A stretch of DNA of 42,435 nt, taken from the NCBI GenBank assembly GCA_003153755.1, contig PMBG01000120.1:5109-47543 (forward strand), written 5' to 3'. Under the pieces are notes generated by a model. That model worked only from the letters and a program-made list of their open reading frames with translations. It had not been told where the DNA came from and searched no databases. This document shows, piece after piece, positions 1 to 7,589 of this stretch. Origin of the DNA: Chloroflexota bacterium (GTDB lineage: Bacteria > Chloroflexota > Limnocylindria > Limnocylindrales > CSP1-4). Position 1 is the stretch's first letter; the number at the start of each line of letters is the position of its first letter. The position numbers and the translations under genes are program-made.

Positions 1-21
1 GTCGTCAACGAAGCCCTTCAT
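1..21 (-). CDS. 5' end of a leftward gene (possibly a small cupin), cut by the window edge
   Basis: Reading leftward from base 21, ATG is followed by six sense codons (MKGFVDD) before the window ends. An AAGGAG-type ribosome binding site lies about 12 nt upstream, which is a slightly long spacing but clearly present. From memory, many short cupin-domain proteins begin with MKGFV-D-, so a cupin is my guess; seven residues cannot prove it. Confidence 0.35.
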
Positions 22-174
22 GCTGTTCGCCGTCTCCTTCCTGTGTGCCCCGAGGGCGTGGCGCGGGAATAGCCGACGTGCCGTCGATAGTCACCGATCG
101 AGCCCACACAGGGCTCGTGGTCGCCGGCAAGCGCCCCTTCGCGAGTGAACGATTTCTTGGCTGTCAGGTCGGCC

Positions 175-249
175 TCAGCGACGTCGGTAGAAGCCGAACC
201 CGCCGCCGAAAAGGAGGATGAGAATCACGATGATGATCAGGAGTTCCAT
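175..249 (-). CDS. 24-residue membrane microprotein
   Basis: A tiny leftward gene, ATG at 249 and TGA at 177-175. The product begins MELLIIIVILILLFGGG and ends FYRRR: one short transmembrane helix, a glycine turn, then an arginine tail that should stay in the cytoplasm by the positive-inside rule. This layout (hydrophobic stretch, GGG, aromatic and basic end) resembles the very short hydrophobic proteins of the DUF3309-like kind often found in bacteria; the family link is from memory. The codons are varied (ATC, ATT, CTC, CTG, CTT), so this is not a simple repeat. The ribosome binding site is weak (TAGG about 7 nt upstream). It lies alone between the leftward gene at base 21 and the rightward peptidase at 521. 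Function unknown. Confidence 0.6.
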   Translation of the reverse strand: MELLIIIVILILLFGGGFGFYRRR

Positions 250-520
250 AGGGGTACCTACTTTCAGCCTCAGCCTGATCTCCTCCAAACCGAGGCCGCG
301 AGGATGGAAACCCTTTCAACAGAGCGCAGCGGGTTCTCATCCTCACGAGTAATGCCTGCTGCGGCCTATGGTCACGTAGCCGGAAGGGGCATCGAGCATC
401 TAGTGATCCAGTCAGTTTTTGAGTCGGCTGGGGCAACTGGTGATCGCGGTTCCTTCGGGCATTTCTTGCGTGCCGCGGGCCACGCCCACGGGCGGGCAGA
501 GTCACAAGTGGAGCGAACCG

Positions 521-1390
521 ATGACATTCAGGCAGGACGCCAACCTCGACACGTCTCAGGTCTCCGACCGACGCGGCATGGGTACGACCGGCCTGATCGC
601 CGGAGGCGGCGCCGGCGTACTGCTTCTGATCGTGACCCTTGTGCTCAACGGCCTGGGTGCCGGCGGCGCCTCCGGCGCGTTGGGTGACCTCAACAACCTG
701 TTGAACCCGTCCGCCGGAGGGACTGGCCTCGCGCACTGCAAGACCGGCGCGGACGCGAACGCGTATGAGGATTGCCGCATCGTCGGCTACGTCGACAGCA
801 TCCAGGCCTACTGGCTGCAGGCCCTTCCGGCAACCGGCAAGACCTACACGAAATCCCAGACCGTCTTCTTCACCGATGCGACCGATACCGCCTGCGGCGC
901 CGCGACGAGCCAGACGGGCCCCTTCTACTGCCCGGGGGACAAGCTCGTCTACATCGATCTCGGGTTCTTCGGGCAGCTCCAGACCCAGTTCGGAGCCAAG
1001 GGCGGCCCCTTCGCGGAGGGCTACATCCTGGCTCACGAATACGGCCATCATGTCCAGGACCTCCAGGGAACACTCGATGAGTCCAGCGGTGGGCAGGGAG
1101 CTCAGGGCCAGTCGGTTCGGACCGAGCTACAGGCCGACTGCTACGCGGGCATCTGGGCCAACCACGCCACCGAGACCAACTACTTGCAGCCGCTGACCAC
1201 GGCGGACATCTCGGAGGCTTTGGATGCCGCGGCCGCTGTCGGGGATGATCGGATCCAATCCCAGTCGCAGGGCGGCGTGCACCCGGAGTCGTGGACGCAC
1301 GGTTCCTCGGCGCAGCGCGTCCAGTGGTTCACCTCGGGCTACCAGAAGGGCTCGATGTCGAGTTGCGACACCTTCAGCGGCTCGATCTAG
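521..1390 (+). CDS. Neutral zinc metallopeptidase, YpfJ family
   Basis: A 289-residue membrane-anchored peptidase of the YpfJ/Zn_peptidase_2 family. A short basic N-terminus (residues 1-18) is followed by a glycine-rich transmembrane segment at about 19-41, and the catalytic domain should lie outside the membrane. The zinc motif HEYGHH starts at H172 (HExxH: H172, E173, H176), and the family block ELQADCYAG follows with E202 as the likely third ligand. The length fits the family. ATG at 521 is chosen because GGAG lies 7-8 nt upstream and the family begins with a short R/D-rich leader like [10 protein letters not shown]; the frame stays open upstream to 419 but that extension is unlike the family. 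Natural substrates of the family are not known. It appears to be a single-gene unit. Confidence 0.9.
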   Translation: MTFRQDANLDTSQVSDRRGMGTTGLIAGGGAGVLLLIVTLVLNGLGAGGASGALGDLNNLLNPSAGGTGLAHCKTGADANAYEDCRIVGYVDSIQAYWLQALPATGKTYTKSQTVFFTDATDTACGAATSQTGPFYCPGDKLVYIDLGFFGQLQTQFGAKGGPFAEGYILAHEYGHHVQDLQGTLDESSGGQGAQGQSVRTELQADCYAGIWANHATETNYLQPLTTADISEALDAAAAVGDDRIQSQSQGGVHPESWTHGSSAQRVQWFTSGYQKGSMSSCDTFSGSI

Positions 1391-1597
1391 GCCGGCGGCG
1401 CCTTGCTGAAAAGAAGTGGTGCGCTCAGTCGACTTGGTGCCGTTTGGCCATCCCTTTCTCGTCCGACTCCGTCTAGGGTAGGCCGTAGGTGACGCAAGTT
1501 CGGAGCACGGCGGGGGACCCGGACCTTGTCCGTCGACGCCACACCGCCGTCTGTGGTGGTGGTCGGTGATACTGGATTGAGCAGAGGTCCCAACGCT

Positions 1598-2764
1598 GTG
1601 AGAACCCCAAGAGCACTCTTCGGTGCCGCCGTAGCGGTGGTCGTCGTGATGTCAGTCGCGGGCGGCGTCGCGGCCAGCAGTACCGTCGTCGTTCGGCCGG
1701 GCGACGTTGGGACAAGCTGGCTTGCCGGATCCCGCCCGGGCGGGACGTCATCGTTCGTCACCGGGCCCGCGACGGCGCCCCTGGGCGTCGGAAGTTTGCA
1801 GTTCACGACGGCCAGCTCATCCGCCTCGGCGGAGCTCTTGAACTACAGCTTCATCGGCACGCCGCTGGCCAACTTCGACGCCATCAGCTACCGCGCCTAC
1901 CGAGCTTCCAGCTCGACCAACCCAACGACACAGACTGTCGCCCTCGCCCTCGAGGTTGACGTCAACGGACCCGATACGGCGGGTGGCTTTGCCACGCTCA
2001 TCTTCGAGCCGGACTATCAGTCGGGCGGGAATGCCGCGATGCAGACGGATACCTGGCAAACGTGGGACGCGTACCAGGGCGGGAACGCCATTTGGTGGGC
2101 GACCAAAGACATCCCTGGCGCTCCCGTTGCCTTCAATACATTCGTGCCCTGGAGCGTCATCCTGGCCGCGAACCCACAGGCGACGATCATGGGAGGCGTG
2201 GGCCTCTTCGTCGGCTCGGGTTGGGACGGGCAGTTCACCGGTTATGGAGACGCTCTGAGAATCGGCGTCGGCGGGAACACGACCACATACAACTTCGAAC
2301 CGGCGGCGGCGCTGATCGTTACCGCTCCCAACGCAACGGCGGTCCAGGGGGACGCGATCGCCACGTTCGTTCCGAGCTACGGCGGATTCATGTACGGCGA
2401 CACTGCCGCCAGTCTTACGACCCAGCCGACGTGCGCAACTACCGCGACTTCAGGGAGCCCGGTGGGACCGTATCCGATCACTTGCTCGGGCGCGGCCTCG
2501 GCCAACTACACCATTACCTATGTGCCCGGCACGCTGGACGTTGTCGCGGCTGCGACGGCCGCCCCGAGTGTCCTACCGACCGAGCAAGTCGGAGGGGCCA
2601 CCGCTACGCCGGTCAGCGCCCCGACGCCGCCGCCGACGAGCGCTGACGGCAGGTTGGCTGGTAACGGCGACACCACCCCGCTCATTGCTCTCCTGATATG
2701 CACGGTGTCCGGCATCCTCGGCCTTCTGGCGGTAGAACGTCAACGTCGAAGCCTTCGCCGGTAG
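1598..2764 (+). CDS. Surface protein with MBG-like domain and C-terminal membrane anchor
   Basis: About 388 residues from a GTG at 1598, preceded by AGAGG with 10 nt spacing. A TTG at 1526 would add 24 residues before the signal sequence and is less likely. A signal peptide spans about residues 1-27 (RTPRALFGAAVAVVVVMSVA). A beta-rich region with cellulose-binding-like or lectin-like composition (many W, G, N, T) follows; I cannot name it. Residues about 240-318 match MBG-type Ig-like domains (YGDTAASL...TTQPTCATTATSGSPVGPY...NYTI-YVPGTLDV). A P/T-rich linker precedes a final helix (about 360-378) with an RQRRSLRR tail, so it is probably held in the membrane and displayed outside. It ends 2 bases before the stop of the convergent lipoprotein gene. 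A TAGGGT box at 1474-1479 may be its -10. Confidence 0.75.
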   Translation: MRTPRALFGAAVAVVVVMSVAGGVAASSTVVVRPGDVGTSWLAGSRPGGTSSFVTGPATAPLGVGSLQFTTASSSASAELLNYSFIGTPLANFDAISYRAYRASSSTNPTTQTVALALEVDVNGPDTAGGFATLIFEPDYQSGGNAAMQTDTWQTWDAYQGGNAIWWATKDIPGAPVAFNTFVPWSVILAANPQATIMGGVGLFVGSGWDGQFTGYGDALRIGVGGNTTTYNFEPAAALIVTAPNATAVQGDAIATFVPSYGGFMYGDTAASLTTQPTCATTATSGSPVGPYPITCSGAASANYTITYVPGTLDVVAAATAAPSVLPTEQVGGATATPVSAPTPPPTSADGRLAGNGDTTPLIALLICTVSGILGLLAVERQRRSLRR

Positions 2765-2766
2765 CC

Positions 2767-4125
2767 CTAGGGCCGATAACTCGGTAGTTCCACGACGTAG
2801 GTGTCCACGGTGGATCCACCGCCCCAGTCGCTGGCGAAGACGGCGCGGGTACCCGTTGGGCTGCCGGTGACGTGCGGTTCGCCCCAGTAGTCGTTGGGCC
2901 CCTCCTTGCCCCATGAGCGATGGTGGCCGATCCGGCAGACGACTGTGTGCCCCGGGTTCGTGTTCACAAGAAGCAACTCTTGATCCAGGACGCCTTGCCC
3001 GGACGTGTCGCCGACGACCGAGACGAACACCCAGCCCGGGTTCCGGTAGATCTCGGCCGAGACGTGAGTACCGCTGGGGGGATACGGGTAACCGGTGCTC
3101 GGCCCCACCAGGACGCGGGAGGTGCCGTCGGTCATGTCGAAGACTACGAGGGTCCCAACGGGGGTGCCATGGGGTCCCGCGTCGAACTGGACGGCGTCGT
3201 AGGTGTCGTGTCCGTTCGTGAGACGGCCGAGCGAAGCATGCTCCGCGCCGTCCACGTCGAGGGCGCCCACCACGTGCATGGAGTCGTCGACGACGTTGGT
3301 ACCCCACCGCGCCAGCTTGCCGCTCGGCGCGATCGAAGGGGCTCCGAGATCCGGGGTCGCGGTGGTGCTGCCGAGGACCGCTCCGGTGTCGATTCGATAG
3401 ATGAAGGAAGTTCCGGTGTCGACGCACTGGAGCCCGAGATAGCGGGCGTCCCACGAAATCCAGGCGTGGGAGTCGGCGGTCACCTGCCCCGTACAGTTGT
3501 CGAACCGCCGGTAGACCTCTTTCCGATCGGTCGCGACGTGATAGCGGATCAGCCGGGCGCCGTCGACGTAATAGAGGATGTCGGGATCGGTGGTGTCCCA
3601 GTAGACCTGCTCGAGGTCGGCCGGCGAGATCGCCAGGTCCCTGATGAACGCGTACGTCTTGCCGTCGTAGAGCCTGTGGCCGTGCCCCACCTGGTACAGG
3701 AGCAGGTAGCGCTCGTCCGCGCTCCAGGCCTGCGTCGGGGAGTAGAGGGGCTTGATGACTCCACTGCCGACGTTGGTGATGCGGCGAATGGTCGTGTGGA
3801 ACTGCGGGTCCGTCACGGTCTGGAGCAGCTCGGGCTTGGCGAGTGGGGCCATGGGGTGGGGCAGCTTGTCCTGCACAAGCCCATCGCACAGGTCGGCGGC
3901 GTTGGCAAGACCCGACGTCCCGGTGGCGCTCCCTGCGGCGCCGGCCGCGGGCGTGCCGCCGGTCTGGACGGCTCCGGTCGGCGAATCCGTGGTCACGGCC
4001 GACTCCGGAGTGCCGCCGCTCCGACCCGCGGAACCGATGGCGGGGCCGCTTCCTCCGCATGCGCCCACCAGGACCGCGAGCGCAACCAAGAGGACCGACC
4101 TGAAAGACCGCGACGCCCAATTCAC
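2767..4125 (-). CDS. Lipoprotein with a TolB/WD40-like beta-propeller
   Basis: A 452-residue exported lipoprotein beginning with GTG. The signal ends in a lipobox LVGAC with C23 as the lipidated cysteine. A low-complexity G/T/S/P stretch (about 25-75) links to a domain with repeated WD40/TolB-like blades: LLLYQVGHGHRLYDGKTY, YWDTTDPDILYYVDGARLI, WISWDARYLGLQCVD, GSPTGTRAVFASDWGG. This arrangement recalls the propellers of oligogalacturonate-lyase-like and TolB-like proteins; no catalytic residues can be assigned. There is no Shine-Dalgarno before the GTG; instead TATCAT lies 8 nt upstream on the coding strand, suggesting a leaderless message. Role unknown; binding of a polymer or protein at the cell surface is likely. 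Confidence 0.8.
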   Translation of the reverse strand: MNWASRSFRSVLLVALAVLVGACGGSGPAIGSAGRSGGTPESAVTTDSPTGAVQTGGTPAAGAAGSATGTSGLANAADLCDGLVQDKLPHPMAPLAKPELLQTVTDPQFHTTIRRITNVGSGVIKPLYSPTQAWSADERYLLLYQVGHGHRLYDGKTYAFIRDLAISPADLEQVYWDTTDPDILYYVDGARLIRYHVATDRKEVYRRFDNCTGQVTADSHAWISWDARYLGLQCVDTGTSFIYRIDTGAVLGSTTATPDLGAPSIAPSGKLARWGTNVVDDSMHVVGALDVDGAEHASLGRLTNGHDTYDAVQFDAGPHGTPVGTLVVFDMTDGTSRVLVGPSTGYPYPPSGTHVSAEIYRNPGWVFVSVVGDTSGQGVLDQELLLVNTNPGHTVVCRIGHHRSWGKEGPNDYWGEPHVTGSPTGTRAVFASDWGGGSTVDTYVVELPSYRP

Positions 4126-4133
4126 GAGACCAG

Positions 4134-4139
4134 ATGATA
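4134..4139 (-). promoter_or_regulatory. -10 box TATCAT, probable leaderless start
   Basis: Read on the minus strand, TATCAT ends 8 nt before the GTG at 4125, and no Shine-Dalgarno lies between. A start site 6-9 nt below the box would put the start codon at or near the first base of the RNA. Confidence 0.45.
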
Positions 4140-4364
4140 GGGGTGCCTGCCGCCGGGAGTGTCGATCCCTGCAAATTCACCGATCTAGCCGGCGGAGCGG
4201 CCCGACCCATTGTTTCTTGCGCGCCCGGAATTCCTCCGGGCGCGCAACTCGATCTATCGCCGCCTGCCGAACCTTTCGACCTCCGCTTGGGTCGATAGGA
4301 TTGACGCGGACACGCCGGCCGGGGAGCCGCGCACGTTCCGCGCAGACTGAGGAAGGGACCAAAC

Positions 4365-5924
4365 GTGCGATACATCTGCCATGAGGACGGGTCTGCCAAG
4401 TTCTGGGAAGGCTCGGTCGAGGGCTCCATCCTGACCGTCAACTTCGGCCGGATCGGGACCGCCGGACAATCCAAGGACAAGGACATGGGCTCACCCGAGG
4501 CAGCCCAGCGGGAGCTCGCGAAGCTCATTCGCGAGAAGACCGGCAAGGGTTATGTAGCGGACGAGGAGACATTCGGCGGCAGCGCGGCGGCTCCAACGAA
4601 GGCTCCGAGCGGCGCAGGCGAAAAGGTGGCCGCGCCATCCGCGAAGGCCGCAACGCTCCCGGCCGCGGCGGGGAAATACCCTTTCCTCTTCTACGGCGCC
4701 AGTCCCGACGACTGGGCCGAGGGCGCCAACGGCGGTCACGTCTTCGACCTCAGGTTCGCGGTGTCGCCGGACGCCGAAACACGGCTGAAGATCGCCGGGG
4801 CTTTCGAGCGCGCCGCCTACAAGAGCGCGGTCGATCCAGACGGCGACGCGTGGCGGTGGGCCGGCTCCTGGGCATTGGTGACCGTCGGCGAGTCCGACTC
4901 GGGCGAAGGAGACTTCTTCGCCGGCATGCAGACCATTCTGCGGAAGCTCCACGCGGTGGCCCCCCTCGCCGAGGTCATCTACTGGGGCGTCAGGGAGTGG
5001 AGTCCCTATAACGACAAGTGGACCAAGTGGTCCATCTCCCAGCAGGGAAAGCCCACGCCGGAACCGGCCTGGGCCGGCGCCGAACCGGTCGGCGACTTCG
5101 GTCAGACAAAGGACGCGTCGCTGGGCACGGGAAAAGAGGACGAGGCGGTCGAGAAGCTTCGCTCCAAGACCCGAATCGATCTGGAGATCGGCACCGCGCC
5201 CCTGCCCGCCGACAAGATCGGCATGGCGCGGGTGGACAAGGTATCGGTGCCGCGCCCCGATCCGATCCCTGCCGCCGTCGTGAAGCTCATGGACTGCGGC
5301 CTGCTTACGTCGCGAGCGGGCTCCGTCGTGGGCATCAACCGCCTCGATGACAAGGTCTACTACCTCGACGCGAACGGGGAGCGCAAGGCAGCCGAGGCCG
5401 AGGGCCGGGCCGACAAGCTCGTGATCTCCGAGGACGGCAAGCGGGCATTCTTCAATACGCGGCCGCCTCTCTTTTCGAGCGATCGCATTACTCGGATCTA
5501 CCAGCTGAGCCTTCCCGGTGGCGAATGCCGTGAGATCTTCAGGTTCCCCGTGATCGACGAGTACGCCTCGGCCGTGCCGGTGGGTGACGACCGGGCCGTG
5601 ATCCTGATCAGCGAGAACCTGATGCTCGTGAAGATCGACGGAGGCGAGCAGTTCGATCTGCTGCATCCGGTCGACGGCTATTCGCTGACATACGCGCGGG
5701 ATGGCAAGGTCGTCTTCGTCCACACGACGGCGAACTCAAAGCCGGTGCTCATCTATCGGACCGACGGCGGGAAGCTCAAGAAGATCGGTGCCATGGGTCC
5801 GAGCTTCTGGCAGACCTGGGAGAGCGGCAACCGCATCTTCGCGGGCAGCCCCTTCGATCCGGAGGTGAACGTCTTCGAGATTCTGAACGTCGACGAGGCA
5901 CTGGCGAAGAAGCCGGGCAAGTAG
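4365..5924 (+). CDS. WGR-domain protein with C-terminal beta-propeller
   Basis: A 519-residue cytoplasmic protein starting with GTG at 4365 behind a strong GGAAGGGA site. Residues 1-65 form a WGR domain (FWEGSVEGSILTVNFGRIGTAGQ, here with NFGRIG at the WGR position), a nucleic-acid/PARP-linked module. An A/P/K-rich linker (about 75-102) joins to a globular middle part (about 104-235) rich in W and aromatic residues that I do not recognise. The last 220 residues are repeated beta-strand units (DKVYYLDANGERKAAEAEG, GDDRAVILISENLMLVKIDG, KPVLIYRTDGGKLKKIG) typical of a propeller. No signal or membrane segment. The next gene, 118 bases on, codes for a DUF1963 protein; both families often occur as cytoplasmic proteins of unknown role. 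A TAGGAT box at 4296-4301 may be the -10. Confidence 0.85.
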   Translation: MRYICHEDGSAKFWEGSVEGSILTVNFGRIGTAGQSKDKDMGSPEAAQRELAKLIREKTGKGYVADEETFGGSAAAPTKAPSGAGEKVAAPSAKAATLPAAAGKYPFLFYGASPDDWAEGANGGHVFDLRFAVSPDAETRLKIAGAFERAAYKSAVDPDGDAWRWAGSWALVTVGESDSGEGDFFAGMQTILRKLHAVAPLAEVIYWGVREWSPYNDKWTKWSISQQGKPTPEPAWAGAEPVGDFGQTKDASLGTGKEDEAVEKLRSKTRIDLEIGTAPLPADKIGMARVDKVSVPRPDPIPAAVVKLMDCGLLTSRAGSVVGINRLDDKVYYLDANGERKAAEAEGRADKLVISEDGKRAFFNTRPPLFSSDRITRIYQLSLPGGECREIFRFPVIDEYASAVPVGDDRAVILISENLMLVKIDGGEQFDLLHPVDGYSLTYARDGKVVFVHTTANSKPVLIYRTDGGKLKKIGAMGPSFWQTWESGNRIFAGSPFDPEVNVFEILNVDEALAKKPGK

Positions 5925-5932
5925 CCTGTGGA

Positions 5933-5969
5933 CGGCGCCACCAGTCTGTGCCCGGCTGACGTGGCGCCG
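5933..5969. terminator. Hairpin after the WGR gene
   Basis: CGGCGCCAC (5933-5941) pairs perfectly with GTGGCGCCG (5961-5969), a 9-bp GC-rich stem with a 19-nt loop starting 9 bases after the stop codon. No T-run follows. It suggests that the WGR gene and the DUF1963 gene are separate transcripts or attenuated. Confidence 0.5.
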
Positions 5970-6042
5970 CCCGCGCTCGGTATCCTTGCCGTTGCCGGCC
6001 GGCGACGGAGGCTTCCGCGACCGAACAGCTAAGGAGCGTCCC

Positions 6043-6927
6043 GTGACATCCGCTACCCAATCGGCGTTGGACCGTGCCCGCGACGTACTGCGAGCCGCCA
6101 CCCTCCCGGACAAGCTCCGTCTCCTGGGGAAGGGGGACGTCGGTAGCTACGCCGTGGATTCGGCGCGCCTGCTCTACTACGACGGCCGCCGGACTACCTT
6201 CCTGTCCAAGGACGTCACGCCCGACATACTCGCGGCGAGCCTCGCATACATCATCAAGGTGCGCACCAAGACACTCAAGGACGAAGCCTCGGCCAAGCTC
6301 GGAATCTCCAAGTACAAGGGCCTGCCGCACCTGCCCGCCGGCTTCAAGTGGCCCAAGGGCCAGTACTTCGCCGCTCAGTTCAACCTGGAGACGCTCTCAC
6401 CCCTGGACACCTACGGCGTCTTCCCAACGCACGGCATGCTCTACGTCTTCATGAGCAGCGAAGGCGACAGGGCCACGGTCGCGCACTACGACGGCCCGTT
6501 GAAGTCGCTTCAGGTGACGCCCTATCCAGATCCCGCCTCGTTGCCGGACGCGAAGTACTACCTCAAGGACTTCATGAAGGAATCCGCCCGCATCGAGTTC
6601 ACGCCAAACGGGATCCTCTACCTCGGGGGCGACGCGTACACGTACGAGGAGGCGTACAAGCTCATCCCCGACGCGCTCCGGCTCGACGTGGAGAAGGCGC
6701 TCGGCTGCCCGCTGACTTACAAGGACACCGACACCCGCATCTTCGGTCGGCCTCTCTACTGGCAGGGCGAGGACGAGGCCTTTGTGCACCGCCGCACCGT
6801 CAAGGAGATCCCGATCGTGCTGTACCAGGACGAATTCGGCGAAGGTCACATCCACGTCTGGGTCAATCCGTCGGATGCCGTCCGCGGCGACTTCTCCAAG
6901 TGCTGGCTCGACTACTCCGGGACATAG
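6043..6927 (+). CDS. DUF1963 (YwqG-like) protein
   Basis: A 294-residue cytoplasmic protein from GTG at 6043, chosen because AAGGAG lies at 6031-6036 with ideal spacing. Residues about 85-290 carry the DUF1963/YwqG pattern: GLPHLPAGFKWPK, then FAAQFNLETL, then a short LYVFMSSEGD strand and HYDGPL, and at the end IVLYQDEFGEGHIHVWVN with the closing FSKCWLDY. In the family this is a GlpHlP..WP...-aQinl...G-lyfF pattern followed by a Gd-G..yfwi block. No enzyme activity is established for the family. The N-terminal about 80 residues are a helical extension I do not recognise. It follows the WGR/propeller gene in the same direction. A TATCCT box at 5981-5986 could be its own promoter. Confidence 0.82.
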   Translation: MTSATQSALDRARDVLRAATLPDKLRLLGKGDVGSYAVDSARLLYYDGRRTTFLSKDVTPDILAASLAYIIKVRTKTLKDEASAKLGISKYKGLPHLPAGFKWPKGQYFAAQFNLETLSPLDTYGVFPTHGMLYVFMSSEGDRATVAHYDGPLKSLQVTPYPDPASLPDAKYYLKDFMKESARIEFTPNGILYLGGDAYTYEEAYKLIPDALRLDVEKALGCPLTYKDTDTRIFGRPLYWQGEDEAFVHRRTVKEIPIVLYQDEFGEGHIHVWVNPSDAVRGDFSKCWLDYSGT

Positions 6928-6970
6928 CGCCGGCCGCACAAAGCACGAACCACCCGTATCGCCCAGGCGC

Positions 6971-6976
6971 TACGAT
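6971..6976 (+). promoter_or_regulatory. -10 box TACGAT, probable leaderless start
   Basis: TACGAT ends 6 nt before the ATG at 6983. There is no Shine-Dalgarno in between, so the RNA probably starts at or next to the start codon. Confidence 0.45.
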
Positions 6977-6982
6977 GCCGGG

Positions 6983-7513
6983 ATGATCGACCTCGTTCTG
7001 ACGCTTATCGGCTCCGACCGCCCCGGCATCGTCGACTCGGTATCGGAGGTGGTCGTCGCCAATGGCGGCAACTGGCTCGAAAGTCGAATGGCAAACCTCG
7101 CGGGGAAGTTCGCCGGCGTGCTGCGCGTTGAGGTCTCCGAAGAGCAAGCCGCGGCCCTCGAAGACGCGCTCGGCCGCCTCGAGACCACCGGGCTCAAGAT
7201 CATCGTCGAGCGGAGCCTTGCCGCCCACGGTCCTCGACCACATACCCTGGAGATCGAGCTGATCGGCCTGGATCGCCCCGGTCTGGTCCACGAGATCTCG
7301 ACCCTGCTCGCCGCTCAGCACATCAACGTCGAGGAACTCGCTACGGATCGCTCCCTGGCTGCTCACTCCGGCGATCGCATGTTCCATGCCCAGATCCGCG
7401 TGATCGTCCCGGAGTCCGCGAACGTCGCCGAGGTCCGGCAGAGTGTGGAGCGCCTGGCCGACGACCTGATGGTGGAGATCCGGCTGGCAGAAGCCCCGCA
7501 CGAGCGTCGCTGA
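6983..7513 (+). CDS. Double-ACT-domain protein, GcvR-like
   Basis: A 176-residue protein made of two ACT domains in tandem (about residues 2-80 and 88-168). Each opens with the hallmark turn after the first strand, GSDRPGIVD and GLDRPGLVH. This is the architecture of GcvR, the glycine cleavage repressor, and of stand-alone amino-acid-sensing ACT proteins. In E. coli GcvR acts by binding GcvA; no GcvA or gcv gene is visible here, so a ligand-sensing regulatory role is the safe statement. The ATG at 6983 is chosen because the MIDLVLTLIG strand is the natural start of ACT domain 1; the frame is open further upstream but would overlap the DUF1963 gene. Confidence 0.85.
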   Translation: MIDLVLTLIGSDRPGIVDSVSEVVVANGGNWLESRMANLAGKFAGVLRVEVSEEQAAALEDALGRLETTGLKIIVERSLAAHGPRPHTLEIELIGLDRPGLVHEISTLLAAQHINVEELATDRSLAAHSGDRMFHAQIRVIVPESANVAEVRQSVERLADDLMVEIRLAEAPHERR

Positions 7514-7550
7514 CACGCGTCAAGTCCTGGTGTCCGGCCACCGCCCATAC

Positions 7551-7579
7551 CCACGGCCCAAATCCCTCGGCGGCCGTGG
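7551..7579. terminator. Bidirectional hairpin between convergent genes
   Basis: CCACGGCC (7551-7558) and GGCCGTGG (7572-7579) form an 8-bp perfect stem with a 13-nt loop. It lies between the stops of the ACT gene (7513) and the Kelch gene (7590), so it can end both transcripts. Confidence 0.6.
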
Positions 7580-7589
7580 CTCGCGTCGT

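Noticed and set aside
2573-4546. A 657-codon leftward frame overlapping the propeller lipoprotein
   Set aside because: Arginine/proline-rich product in another frame, spanning three real genes; typical of high-GC DNA.
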